Source: an uncultured Flavobacteriaceae bacterium
Lineage (GTDB): Bacteria > Bacteroidota > Bacteroidia > Flavobacteriales > Flavobacteriaceae
NCBI GenBank assembly: GCA_937136455.1
Contig: CAKZOO010000051.1
Coordinates: 62,001-126,000, forward strand
Length of the DNA: 64,000 nt
Reading direction: 5' to 3'
How positions within the stretch are numbered: the stretch's first letter is position 1; every line of letters begins with the position of its first letter. Under the pieces are notes generated by a model that did no database searches, was not told the DNA's origin, and saw only the letters and a list, made by a program, of their open reading frames with translations. The translations under genes were made by a program, and so were the position numbers. This document shows, piece after piece, positions 33,687 through 42,696 of the stretch.

Positions 33687-35540
33687 CTAAGAATCTAATA
33701 GTTCACCGAGTTCAAACCACTTTAGGGTGAGCTCGTCGATGGTGTTTGTTAATTGCTTTAGTGTTTTAGAGCGCTTTTCAATTTCATCAAGCTCGATACC
33801 CTCTTCTAAGAAGGAAGCCTCTAAAGCACTTTTTTCCGATTCTAAACGTTTGATTTTGGTTTCTAGTTTATTGAATTCCTTTCGATTGTTGTGCTGTGTT
33901 TTTTGTGTATCGTCTTCACGAGTGTTTTGAATTCTCTGGTCTTTACTGCTCTGTTGTGGTTTTGAATCCTCATAGACTCTGTAATCGGAATAATTTCCTG
34001 GAAAATCTTCAATTTCTGAACTAGACTTAAACACAAATAAATGATCGACTATTTTGTCCATAAAAAAACGGTCATGCGATACCACAACTAAACAGCCAGG
34101 AAAGTCCAGTAAAAATGACTCCAATACTCCAAGGGTGACAATATCTAGATCATTGGTGGGTTCGTCTAGAATTAAAAAATTGGGATTTTGAATTAGAACG
34201 GTACAGAGATAAAGTCTTTTTCGTTCACCACCACTTAGCTTTTCAACGAAGTCGTATTGTTTTTTACCCTCAAACAAAAAACGTTCAAGCAATTGAGACG
34301 CACTGATTTGTCTCCCTTTTTTTAAGGGAATATAATCTCCGTAATCCCTGATGACATCGATGACTTTTTGCCCTGGTTTGACTTCGATCCCCCCTTGAGT
34401 GTAATAACCAATTTTTATGGTTTCACCGAAGACTATTTTTCCACTATCTGGCTTTTGAGATCCAGATATGAGGTTCAAAAAGGTCGATTTTCCAGTGCCA
34501 TTTTTGCCGATGATTCCTAAGCGTTCACCCTTTTGAAAATTATAATTAATTCCCTCGAAAAGAGTTTTTTCTCCGTAAGACTTCGATATGTTGTGAAGTT
34601 CGATAATCTTATTTCCCAAACGTTCCATTTGAAATTCAATTTCAACCTGGTGATCATTTCTTCTCTGATGAGCTCGTTCTTTTATCTGTGAAAAATCATC
34701 AATTCTAGATTTTGATTTGGTAGTTCTCGCCTTGGGCTGTCTTCGCATCCAGGAGAGTTCTTTTTTGTAGAGTTGTTTACTCTTATGGAGTTCAACGGCC
34801 TCTTGTTGTAGTCTCATTTCCTTTTTCTCAAGAAAATAAGAGTAATTTCCGCTATAAGGATAAAGAATTCCTTCATCCAGTTCTAGAATTTGATTACACA
34901 CACGCTCGAGGAAATAGCGATCGTGGGTGACCATGAATAAAGCAATTTTTTCTTTTGCAAAATAGTCTTCTAACCATTCAATCATTTCTAAATCCAAATG
35001 GTTGGTCGGCTCGTCAAGAATCAGTAGATCTGGTTTGTTGAGTAGTGCATTGGCAAGTGCTAGCCTTTTTCGTTGTCCCCCTGAGAGTTCTTTTACTTTG
35101 AGATCTAAGTCCTCTAGTTTTAACTTATAGAGAATTTGCTTGTATTGAGTTTCAAAGTCCCAAGCTTGATGGCGATCCATAGCTTCGAATGCTTTTTGAT
35201 AAACCGTTTCATCTTCTGGATTTTTAAGTGCAATTTCGTAATTGTGAATGACTTCTAAAATCTCATTGTCAGAATCAAAAATGCTTTCTTCAATGGTTTT
35301 GTTTTCGTCTAACTCAGGTTCTTGAGCTAAGTAGGAGGTGCGTATGCCTTTTCGGTAATTGACCATCCCTGTATCGGGGACATCTGCTCCGGATAAAATA
35401 TTGAGAATGGAAGTTTTACCACTGCCGTTCTTTGCAATTAATGCTACTTTTTGCCCTGCGTTTAATCCGAAAGACAATCCTTCAAAGAGCACTAAATCCC
35501 CATAGGATTTACTGATTTGTTCAACACTTAAAAGATTCAT
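33687..35540 (-). CDS. ABC-F family ATPase (Uup/EttA-like)
   Basis: 617 residues with two ABC cassettes and no TM. Cassette 1: Walker A 'AKNGSGKTS', signature 'LSGGQRKRLALA', 'LLILDEPTNHLD'. Cassette 2: 'GKNGTGKSTF', 'LSGGERKRLYLC', 'FLILDEPTNDLD'. A linker of about 80 basic residues lies between them, and a C-terminal coiled coil (about 545-615) as in Uup. It acts on the ribosome (translation factor or resistance) or, for Uup, on DNA. The start overlaps the upstream DUF4105 gene by 4 bases. Confidence 0.93.
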   Translation of the reverse strand: MNLLSVEQISKSYGDLVLFEGLSFGLNAGQKVALIAKNGSGKTSILNILSGADVPDTGMVNYRKGIRTSYLAQEPELDENKTIEESIFDSDNEILEVIHNYEIALKNPEDETVYQKAFEAMDRHQAWDFETQYKQILYKLKLEDLDLKVKELSGGQRKRLALANALLNKPDLLILDEPTNHLDLEMIEWLEDYFAKEKIALFMVTHDRYFLERVCNQILELDEGILYPYSGNYSYFLEKKEMRLQQEAVELHKSKQLYKKELSWMRRQPKARTTKSKSRIDDFSQIKERAHQRRNDHQVEIEFQMERLGNKIIELHNISKSYGEKTLFEGINYNFQKGERLGIIGKNGTGKSTFLNLISGSQKPDSGKIVFGETIKIGYYTQGGIEVKPGQKVIDVIRDYGDYIPLKKGRQISASQLLERFLFEGKKQYDFVEKLSGGERKRLYLCTVLIQNPNFLILDEPTNDLDIVTLGVLESFLLDFPGCLVVVSHDRFFMDKIVDHLFVFKSSSEIEDFPGNYSDYRVYEDSKPQQSSKDQRIQNTREDDTQKTQHNNRKEFNKLETKIKRLESEKSALEASFLEEGIELDEIEKRSKTLKQLTNTIDELTLKWFELGELLDS

Positions 35541-36685
35541 GCTCTAGAGGTGTTTAAATACGATTTAACAAGTAAAATAGTGAGTGAAGTAATAAGTGGA
35601 TAAAGTGTAAAATTAAATGACTGTAAGCCGCTTAAAGCAATGATAGGAATGAAAAGTATTCCAAATAGGATGATCAGATGAATTGCCTTTATTAGTTTAG
35701 GCTTTATTTTTTTTGAGGCTATTAAAATCAATAATAAAGGGTTGGCCCACAATATATTAAAGTTGTTTTGAGTCATATCATGATCAGTCAAAAACCACAA
35801 AAATAAAATGCCAACACCAACTGCTGCTGCTAATCCAAATAGAGTTGAAGACCAATAAGTAATCGAGACCGTTTTAATGATCAAGCCCAAAGTTATCACA
35901 AGAATTAAACTAAAGATCACTAAGGGAGAAACTACAGAAAAGCTAGACTCATTTGATTTGGTTTGAGGGATAAGTTCTCTTTGAGAAGCTACTAAAGCTT
36001 CAGTTCCAATGCTGCTGTTTTTCAATTGTAATTCAATATTCTCAGGCAAGAAACGATGCTGGTAATCGGTGGCTACATTGTCAATTTTAGAACCTAAAGC
36101 AATGTCAATTCCCAATGCCCCCCAGCTATTTAGGTCTAGACGATCGTTTATTAAAGCTCTAAAACTTTTGTTTTGAGGAATAAATTCTTCCTCAAAGTTG
36201 ATGTCACTGCTAGCGAGGTCGATTACATCGATCATTTTAGTGGCACAATTGTTAAAAAAGAAGTGATAGGAATAAGTTCTGTTTTCAGGCTTCGCATTGT
36301 TTTCAAGAAACTGAAGTAGTTTGTTTTGTTGCTGGGTATTGAGATTTAATTCCTGTTCTACAACTGAGCGCCCTTCTATTCGATATTGATTGATGAAATC
36401 ACTGCTGCGATGTCTTACGAGCATATAATCCAATCTACCTTTGGCAAAGTTGAGATAAAAATTAGGTTGAGTAAAATCAAAAACACCGTAATTGTAGATC
36501 AGATCCATTCGATTGACTGGATCTTTAACGCGTATTGCTGAATGTCCAAATTTGGAATAGAGTTCCTCTCCAGGACCACAAGTTAGAATGCTTATTTTTG
36601 CCTCTTTTGACAGATAGGGAATTTGAGCCCAACTGAAGTTAAAGAGCAATATTGTAAAAAAAATGAGGATCTTGTTTTTCATCAA
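35537..36685 (-). CDS. DUF4105 / Lnb-type lipoprotein N-acyltransferase candidate
   Basis: 382 residues with a signal peptide (about 1-20). A periplasmic N-terminal domain with 'LTCGPGEELYSKFGHSAIRV' (conserved His) and 'FFNNCATKMID' (conserved Cys) is followed by about five TM helices at the C-terminus (about 250-380). This is the DUF4105 layout; DUF4105 proteins have, to my recollection, been reported as Lnb, the Bacteroidota N-acyltransferase that completes triacylated lipoproteins. That function is from memory of the family, not seen here. It heads the operon with ABC-F, the MTase-like gene and ATR. Confidence 0.82.
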   Translation of the reverse strand: MMKNKILIFFTILLFNFSWAQIPYLSKEAKISILTCGPGEELYSKFGHSAIRVKDPVNRMDLIYNYGVFDFTQPNFYLNFAKGRLDYMLVRHRSSDFINQYRIEGRSVVEQELNLNTQQQNKLLQFLENNAKPENRTYSYHFFFNNCATKMIDVIDLASSDINFEEEFIPQNKSFRALINDRLDLNSWGALGIDIALGSKIDNVATDYQHRFLPENIELQLKNSSIGTEALVASQRELIPQTKSNESSFSVVSPLVIFSLILVITLGLIIKTVSITYWSSTLFGLAAAVGVGILFLWFLTDHDMTQNNFNILWANPLLLILIASKKIKPKLIKAIHLIILFGILFIPIIALSGLQSFNFTLYPLITSLTILLVKSYLNTSRA

Positions 36686-36744
36686 CTACAAATATCGATA
36701 AAATTTGTGGGAAACAACAGGGCTTCATCTCATTCTTATTTGTG

Positions 36745-36752
36745 TATCTTTA
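36745..36752 (+). promoter_or_regulatory. pssA near-consensus -7 box
   Basis: TATCTTTA, one mismatch to TAnnTTTG, ends 4 bases before the pssA ATG at 36757; a short or absent leader would follow. Confidence 0.35.
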
Positions 36753-36756
36753 CCCT

Positions 36757-37491
36757 ATGAAATCAATCAAATCATTTGTGCCAAATGCCATAAGTTTTTT
36801 AAATCTCAATTCAGGGGTATTGGCTGTTATTGCTGCATTAGATGGGCAGTTAGTTTTATCTGTAGGCTTTGTTCTCTTAGGAATTTTCTTTGATTTTTTT
36901 GACGGTTTAGCTGCCAGAGCTCTCAATGCAAAAAGTCAATTAGGAGTGCAATTGGATTCTTTTGCCGATTTAATCACTTCAGGACTAGCACCGGGTATAT
37001 TATTGATGCAGTTAATGGTATCAGCCACTTTCGGAGCTTCATCTCAATTATCACTATTTGAAGCAGTAATGGAGCAACCCCTAATACTTATCGGATTGTT
37101 TGTGCCTATGGGATCTGCTTTTCGCTTGGGGGTGTTTAATATAGACGATAGTCAATCAGATTCCTTTATTGGTTTACCGACTCCAGCGAATGCGATTCTC
37201 TTATCCTCATTAGTATTAATTAAATCCTATCAAGCTGATAGTTTTTTGACTCCACTGATTCACAATAGCTATTTCTTGATGTTTATCGCTGTATTGAGCG
37301 CCTTTTTGCTCAATGCACCTGTGCGCTTGTTTTCTTTTAAGTTTACAAATCTCAGTTTTAAAGACAACAAACTTAGAATACTCTTAATAGTATTGATAGT
37401 GATTTTTCTGGTTGTATTTAAGTGGAGTGGCCTACCGATGATTATTCTCACATATCTACTCTTAGGGAATTGGAAAAGCCTTAAAAAGTAA
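36757..37491 (+). CDS. pssA: CDP-diacylglycerol--serine O-phosphatidyltransferase
   Basis: 244 residues from the ATG at 36757 ('[17 protein letters not shown]'); the ORF-track start is 15 bases upstream and includes part of the -7 box. The CDP-alcohol phosphotransferase motif is complete: '[23 protein letters not shown]' (DGxxAR...G...D...D). About seven TM helices. It makes phosphatidylserine, the precursor of phosphatidylethanolamine. The 3' end overlaps the convergent lptB by 11 bases. Confidence 0.95.
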   Translation: MKSIKSFVPNAISFLNLNSGVLAVIAALDGQLVLSVGFVLLGIFFDFFDGLAARALNAKSQLGVQLDSFADLITSGLAPGILLMQLMVSATFGASSQLSLFEAVMEQPLILIGLFVPMGSAFRLGVFNIDDSQSDSFIGLPTPANAILLSSLVLIKSYQADSFLTPLIHNSYFLMFIAVLSAFLLNAPVRLFSFKFTNLSFKDNKLRILLIVLIVIFLVVFKWSGLPMIILTYLLLGNWKSLKK

Positions 37492-38221
37492 TCTTCTTCT
37501 CTCTGAGTTCGAAATTTTGACCTAGGTAAACTTTACGTACCATTTCGTCTTTTGCCAGGTCCGAAGGAGTCCCCGATTTTAGAATTCCACCTTCAAACAT
37601 CAAATAAGAACGCTCCGTAATCGCAAGAGTTTCTTGTACGTTGTGATCGGTGATTAAGATTCCAATATTTCTGTTTTTAAGTTGAGCTACAATGCGTTGA
37701 ATGTCTTCAACAGCTATGGGATCCACTCCAGCAAATGGTTCGTCTAAAAGAATGAAATTTGGATCTGTGGCTAGAGCTCTTGCAATTTCAGTGCGACGTC
37801 GTTCACCGCCCGAGAGTAAGTCTCCTCGGTTGGTTCTAATATGATTAAGACTGAATTCAGCTAAAAGAGATTCTAATTTTTCTTCTTGCTGTTGTTTGCT
37901 GTAATCGGTGAGTTGTAGAACACTCAAGATATTGTCTTCTACACTTAATTTTCTAAAGACAGATGCTTCTTGAGCTAGGTATCCAATACCATTTTGAGCT
38001 CGCTTGTACATGGGGTAGGAAGTGATGTCCTTATCATTGAGGTAAATAGCCCCTCCATTGGGTTTGATAAGTCCAACAATCATATAGAATGAGGTTGTTT
38101 TTCCAGCGCCATTAGGACCGAGTAGTCCGACAATTTCTCCTTGTTTTACTTCGAGAGAAATGCCTTTAACGACTTTTCTTCCTCTGTAGGATTTAATGAT
38201 ATTTTCAGCTCTTAGTATCAT
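37481..38221 (-). CDS. lptB: LPS export ABC transporter ATPase
   Basis: 246 residues: Walker A '[10 protein letters not shown]', signature '[16 protein letters not shown]', Walker B '[13 protein letters not shown]'. The 'GERRRTE' and 'AGVDP' wording is typical of LptB, which drives LPS extraction with LptFG. Other Lpt genes are not in the window. It lies 1 base after the carboxymuconolactone decarboxylase family gene and is the last gene of the kdsD-tatC-CMD-lptB operon; kdsD also serves LPS (Kdo) synthesis. Confidence 0.95.
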   Translation of the reverse strand: MILRAENIIKSYRGRKVVKGISLEVKQGEIVGLLGPNGAGKTTSFYMIVGLIKPNGGAIYLNDKDITSYPMYKRAQNGIGYLAQEASVFRKLSVEDNILSVLQLTDYSKQQQEEKLESLLAEFSLNHIRTNRGDLLSGGERRRTEIARALATDPNFILLDEPFAGVDPIAVEDIQRIVAQLKNRNIGILITDHNVQETLAITERSYLMFEGGILKSGTPSDLAKDEMVRKVYLGQNFELREKKITF

Positions 38222-38222
38222 A

Positions 38223-38570
38223 TTAAACGGTTTCTTCTAGTACTTCCCAATATTCATAAGCTCTTCTCAAATGAGGTATTACAATAGTTCCTCCAACAAG
38301 GGTGGCAATACTTAAGGTTTCCATAACTTCTTCTTTAGAGGCTCCAGCTTCTTTGCTCTTCTCGAGGTGATATTTGATACAGTCATCACATCGAAGGACC
38401 GCAGAAGAAACCAAACCTAAAAGCTCTTTAGTCTTTTCGTCTAGGGCTCCTTTAGTATAAGCATTGGTATCGAGATTAAAGATACGTTTAATTATTTTGT
38501 TGTTGTCAGCCAATAGCTTATCGTTCATTTTAGAACGATACTCGTTAAACTCTTGAACAGGATTACTCAT
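38223..38570 (-). CDS. Carboxymuconolactone decarboxylase/AhpD-like protein
   Basis: 115 residues, all helical, with the AhpD-type redox/proton-relay site '[17 protein letters not shown]' (CxxC and a following His). The presence of CxxC favours an AhpD-like thiol-disulfide or peroxidase-associated role over lactone decarboxylation. It overlaps tatC by 8 bases and precedes lptB by 1. Its reason for being in an envelope operon is unknown. Confidence 0.88.
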   Translation of the reverse strand: MSNPVQEFNEYRSKMNDKLLADNNKIIKRIFNLDTNAYTKGALDEKTKELLGLVSSAVLRCDDCIKYHLEKSKEAGASKEEVMETLSIATLVGGTIVIPHLRRAYEYWEVLEETV

Positions 38571-39390
38571 TCTTTTTTTCTTTTCGTTTTTCTCGTTTTA
38601 ATACGATTCTAGAAATTCCAATGCTGATTTGATACAGTATTAAAATTGGAACAGCAACAATAATTTGACTCGCAATATCTGGAGGAGTGATGATGGCTGA
38701 AAGTATGAAAACGGCAACTACAGCAAATTTTCTGTATTTTTTCATTCCTTCAGGAGTCACTAATCCAACCTTAGTAAGAAAATAGATTAATATGGGTAAT
38801 TCAAATATTAAACCAGAAGCAATAACAGAGGTTCTTATAGTTGAAATATACGATTGTAAGTCAATGTCATTGTGAACCATATCACTTACAGTGTAACTAC
38901 CTAAAAAGTTTACAGAAAGCGGAGCTACTACATAGTATCCAAACAAAACACCTGTGAAAAATAAAAAGGAAGCGATAAAGATAAATCCTTTAGCGTTTGA
39001 ACGTTCCTTTTCATAGAGACCAGGTCCGATAAAACTCCATAGCTCATACAATATGTATGGAAATCCAACGATAAAACCAGCCCATATAGAAGTCCATAAG
39101 TGGGCAGAGAATTGACCTGCCATCTCTCGTGACTGAATTTCAAAGAGGGGTTCAGCTATACAAAAACTATCATCGATTCCAAAGTATTGAGAGATTTTAC
39201 AAAATACTTGATAGGTTGGAAAATCACCGTGATAAGGCCCCAAAAGAACCACGTCAAAAATAAAACCCTTCATCACAAAGGCGACTACTCCGACGATTAA
39301 AACTGCTAATGTTGCCCTAATTAAATGCCATCTAAGTTCTTCTAAATGGTCTAAAAATGACATGGAATTTACGTCTTTCTTTTTACTCAT
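38563..39390 (-). CDS. tatC: Twin-arginine translocase subunit TatC
   Basis: 275 residues with six TM helices and the N-terminal signature 'SFLDHLEELRWHL'. It is the signal-recognition core of the Tat system, which exports folded proteins with RR signal peptides. A periplasmic loop of about 50 residues between TM1 and TM2 ('FKGYHGDFP'-like region) is longer than in E. coli. tatA/B are not in the window. The start shares one base with the kdsD stop. Two candidate Tat substrates are encoded nearby (42.7 and 51.4 kb). Confidence 0.96.
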   Translation of the reverse strand: MSKKKDVNSMSFLDHLEELRWHLIRATLAVLIVGVVAFVMKGFIFDVVLLGPYHGDFPTYQVFCKISQYFGIDDSFCIAEPLFEIQSREMAGQFSAHLWTSIWAGFIVGFPYILYELWSFIGPGLYEKERSNAKGFIFIASFLFFTGVLFGYYVVAPLSVNFLGSYTVSDMVHNDIDLQSYISTIRTSVIASGLIFELPILIYFLTKVGLVTPEGMKKYRKFAVVAVFILSAIITPPDIASQIIVAVPILILYQISIGISRIVLKREKRKEKKNE

Positions 39391-40355
39391 TATACGATAC
39401 CTTCTTTTATAAGGTTATGGAGGTGTACCACTCCTTTGTAGTTGTTTTGATCGATCACTATCACTTGAGTGATATTGTGCTTCTGCATTAGAGAAAGAAC
39501 CTCAACCGCAAGAGTAGAGGAAGTAATTGTCTTTGGAGAAGCAGTCATAATATCGATTGCTTTTAAGTTGCTAATATCGTCAAATTGATTTAACATTCGT
39601 CGAATATCTCCATCGGTAATGATTCCAATAACCTTGTTTTGATCCATAACAGGACTTACTCCAAGCATATTTTTTGAAATTTCAACGATAACTTCCTTTA
39701 CAAGGGTGTTTTTGTCAACCTTAGGTTTTAAATTTTCTTTGGCGATATCACCTGCGGTTAAATAGAGTTGTTTTCCAAGAGAACCACCTGGGTGATACCT
39801 TGCAAAATCACTAGCATCAAATCCTCTTTGTTCTAAAAGACAAACCGCTAGAGCATCTCCCATAGCGAGCTGGGTACTCGTAGAAGTCGTTGGAGCTAAA
39901 TTATTAGGACAGGCTTCCTGTTCTACATAGGTGTTGAGAATATAATCGGAATTAGTGCCTAAAAAAGATTCTGGATTTCCAGTGATGGCAATAAGTTTAT
40001 TAGGTCTTCTTTTTAAGAGGGGTATCAATGCTTTTATTTCTGGAGTATTTCCACTTTTTGAAATACAAATCACAACATCTTCATCTTGAATAGTTCCTAA
40101 ATCTCCGTGAATAGCATCGGCAGCATGCATAAAAATCGATGGCGTTCCAGTAGAATTTAGGGTAGCAACTATTTTTGTGGCAATAGCCGCACTTTTTCCA
40201 ATTCCACTAATAACGACCCTTCCCTTGGATTTTAGTATGCAATCAACGGTATGGCTAAAATCATCAGTAAGTAATTCTGACAAGTTGTTAATGGCTTTGC
40301 TTTCCAACTCAAAAGTTCGCTTAGCGCGGTCTAAAATGCGATTACTATCTATCAA
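39390..40355 (-). CDS. kdsD: D-arabinose 5-phosphate isomerase (KpsF/GutQ family)
   Basis: 321 residues: SIS domain (about 35-190) with 'ISGIGKSAAIATKI' and 'MHAADAIHGDLG', followed by two CBS repeats (about 200-320). It converts ribulose-5-P to arabinose-5-P for Kdo synthesis. The start is TTG at 40355, since no ATG lies between the upstream in-frame stop and the conserved region. A TAATTTTG -7 box is 22 bases upstream. First gene of the tatC-CMD-lptB operon. Confidence 0.95.
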   Translation of the reverse strand: MIDSNRILDRAKRTFELESKAINNLSELLTDDFSHTVDCILKSKGRVVISGIGKSAAIATKIVATLNSTGTPSIFMHAADAIHGDLGTIQDEDVVICISKSGNTPEIKALIPLLKRRPNKLIAITGNPESFLGTNSDYILNTYVEQEACPNNLAPTTSTSTQLAMGDALAVCLLEQRGFDASDFARYHPGGSLGKQLYLTAGDIAKENLKPKVDKNTLVKEVIVEISKNMLGVSPVMDQNKVIGIITDGDIRRMLNQFDDISNLKAIDIMTASPKTITSSTLAVEVLSLMQKHNITQVIVIDQNNYKGVVHLHNLIKEGIV

Positions 40356-40377
40356 ATCTCTGTTTTCTAATTTCTCA

Positions 40378-40385
40378 CAAAATTA
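40378..40385 (-). promoter_or_regulatory. kdsD operon promoter, -7 box
   Basis: The minus strand reads TAATTTTG (plus: caaaatta), matching TAnnTTTG, 22 bases before the TTG start of kdsD. Confidence 0.5.
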
Positions 40386-40497
40386 AACATTCTTGTTTCA
40401 ACCGTAGTTGAAAGTTTATAAAAATAAGATTATAATTTAAATTCAATGAAAATTTCATATATTGAAGTAGGAAATTACTGACTACAGAATTTTTTAA

Positions 40498-42696
40498 ATG
40501 AGCACTTCAATCGATTTAGAAAAAAAATTAAAGCACTACTTTGGATTTGAGAAATTCAAAGGAAAGCAAGAAGAAGTTATCAAAAACGTTTTAGATGGCA
40601 AACATTCCTTCGTCATTATGCCAACAGGCGGAGGGAAATCACTGTGTTATCAATTACCGGCTTTGATTTTAGAAGGAACTGCAATAGTAGTTTCACCATT
40701 AATTGCTTTGATGAAGAATCAAGTTGATTCTATCAGAGGAGTTTCAGAGGAAAATGGAGTAGCACACGTGCTCAATTCCTCTCTGACAAAGACACAGATT
40801 AAAATTGTTAAAGATGACATTTCAAGTGGAATTACGAAGCTTTTGTACGTAGCTCCAGAATCGTTGACCAAGGAAGAATACGTCGATTTTTTAAGGACCG
40901 TTCCTCTGTCTTTTGTGGCAATTGATGAGGCTCACTGCATTTCAGAGTGGGGACATGACTTTAGACCAGAATATCGAAATTTAAAATCGATTATTGCACG
41001 TCTAAGATCTGATTTACCCATCATGGGGCTAACAGCTACAGCAACTCCAAAGGTTCAAGAGGATATTGTGAAGAACTTAGGCATACAGCAGGCAACCATA
41101 TTTAAGACTTCATTTAACAGGCCAAATCTTTATTACGAAGTTCGTACTAAGACTAAAAACGTTGAATCTGATATTATTCGATTTGTCAAAAAGAATGAGG
41201 GTAAATCTGGAATCATCTATTGTTTGAGTAGAAAGAAAGTTGAAGAATTAGCACAGGTATTGCAAGTAAACGGGATCAGTGCAGTGCCTTATCACGCTGG
41301 ATTTGATGCTAAAACACGAGCAAAGTATCAAGATATGTTTCTAATGGAAGAAGTAGATGTTGTAGTTGCAACCATCGCTTTTGGTATGGGAATCGACAAG
41401 CCTGATGTGCGTTATGTAATCCATCACGATATTCCAAAGAGTATCGAGAGTTACTATCAAGAAACAGGTAGGGCAGGCCGAGATGGAGGGGAAGGTCATT
41501 GTTTAGCTTTTTATTCCTATAAGGATGTTGAAAAGCTGGAAAAATTCATGTCTGGAAAACCAGTAGCAGAACAAGAAATTGGAAATGCCCTACTACAAGA
41601 AATTGTAGCCTATGCAGAAACTTCAATCTCGAGAAGAAAATTCATCTTGCATTATTTTGGAGAAGAATTTGATGAAACGTATGGAGAAGGTGCAGATATG
41701 GACGACAATGTCAGAAATCCCAAAGACAAAGTTGAAGCCAAGGACGAACTGGTCAAACTTTTAAAAGTTGTTCGAGATACTGCTGAAAAGTTTAAATCAA
41801 AAGAAGTTGTCAAGGTACTAATCGGAAAGTCAAACGCCTTAATATCTTCTCATCGAACTAATCAACGTTCTTTTTTTGGTTTTGGAAGTGAACACGATAA
41901 ATATTATTGGATGGCTTTGATTCGTCAAGCGATTATTGCAGGCTTTCTCAAAAAAGAAATAGAACAGTACGGGGTTATTCATCTTACTGAAAAGGGAGTA
42001 GCTTTCTTAGCTTCTCCTGAGTCATTTATGATGACAAGAGATCATAAATACAATGAAGAAAACGATGAGAAAATAGTTCAAGCAGCAAAAAATTCACTGG
42101 GAACGGCCGATACAACGCTGTTTGCAATGCTCAAAGATTTGCGTAAAAAAGAGGCTGGTAAATTAGGGATTCCTCCTTTTGTGATTTTCCAAGATCCATC
42201 ACTTGAAGATATGGCTTTAAAGTATCCAATTTCAATGGATGATTTAGGATCCATATATGGAGTTGGAGAAGGAAAGGCAAAAAAATACGGTAAACCATTT
42301 TTGGCTTTAATTCAAAAGTACGTTGAAGAAAACGATATTATTAGACCGGATGATTTTGTGGTTAAAACTACAGGAGCTAAATCAGGTTTAAAACTCTTTG
42401 TGATTCAATCTATTGATCGAAAATTATCTTTAGATGATATCGCATCTTCAAAAGGTTTGTCTCACGATGAACTCTTAAAAGAAATGGAGCAAATTGTATT
42501 TAGTGGAACCAAACTCGATATTCAATACTGGATCGATGAAATGTTTGACGAAGACATGCAAGAGGAGTTGCACGAGTACTTTTTAGAGGCTCAAAGCGAT
42601 GATATCAGTGAAGCCTCTGCACATTTTGACGGTGATTACGAAGATGAAGAACTTCGCCTGTATCGCATTTCTTTTTTCAGTGAAGTAGCCAACTAA
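40498..42696 (+). CDS. recQ: ATP-dependent DNA helicase RecQ, long Bacteroidota type
   Basis: 732 residues. Helicase core: Walker A 'MPTGGGKSLCYQLPAL', 'IDEAHCISEWGHDFRPEY' (DEAH), 'QETGRAGRDG' (motif VI). An RQC-like region starts at about 370 and an HRDC-like domain at about 575 ('GSIYGVGEGKAKKYG'). The four zinc-ligand Cys normally found after 'LLHYFGE' are absent: the segment reads 'ILHYFGEEFDETYGEGADMD' with no Cys. Role: 3'-5' unwinding in recombination and fork repair. Its stop interlocks with that of the convergent LD-carboxypeptidase gene. Confidence 0.96.
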   Translation: MSTSIDLEKKLKHYFGFEKFKGKQEEVIKNVLDGKHSFVIMPTGGGKSLCYQLPALILEGTAIVVSPLIALMKNQVDSIRGVSEENGVAHVLNSSLTKTQIKIVKDDISSGITKLLYVAPESLTKEEYVDFLRTVPLSFVAIDEAHCISEWGHDFRPEYRNLKSIIARLRSDLPIMGLTATATPKVQEDIVKNLGIQQATIFKTSFNRPNLYYEVRTKTKNVESDIIRFVKKNEGKSGIIYCLSRKKVEELAQVLQVNGISAVPYHAGFDAKTRAKYQDMFLMEEVDVVVATIAFGMGIDKPDVRYVIHHDIPKSIESYYQETGRAGRDGGEGHCLAFYSYKDVEKLEKFMSGKPVAEQEIGNALLQEIVAYAETSISRRKFILHYFGEEFDETYGEGADMDDNVRNPKDKVEAKDELVKLLKVVRDTAEKFKSKEVVKVLIGKSNALISSHRTNQRSFFGFGSEHDKYYWMALIRQAIIAGFLKKEIEQYGVIHLTEKGVAFLASPESFMMTRDHKYNEENDEKIVQAAKNSLGTADTTLFAMLKDLRKKEAGKLGIPPFVIFQDPSLEDMALKYPISMDDLGSIYGVGEGKAKKYGKPFLALIQKYVEENDIIRPDDFVVKTTGAKSGLKLFVIQSIDRKLSLDDIASSKGLSHDELLKEMEQIVFSGTKLDIQYWIDEMFDEDMQEELHEYFLEAQSDDISEASAHFDGDYEDEELRLYRISFFSEVAN

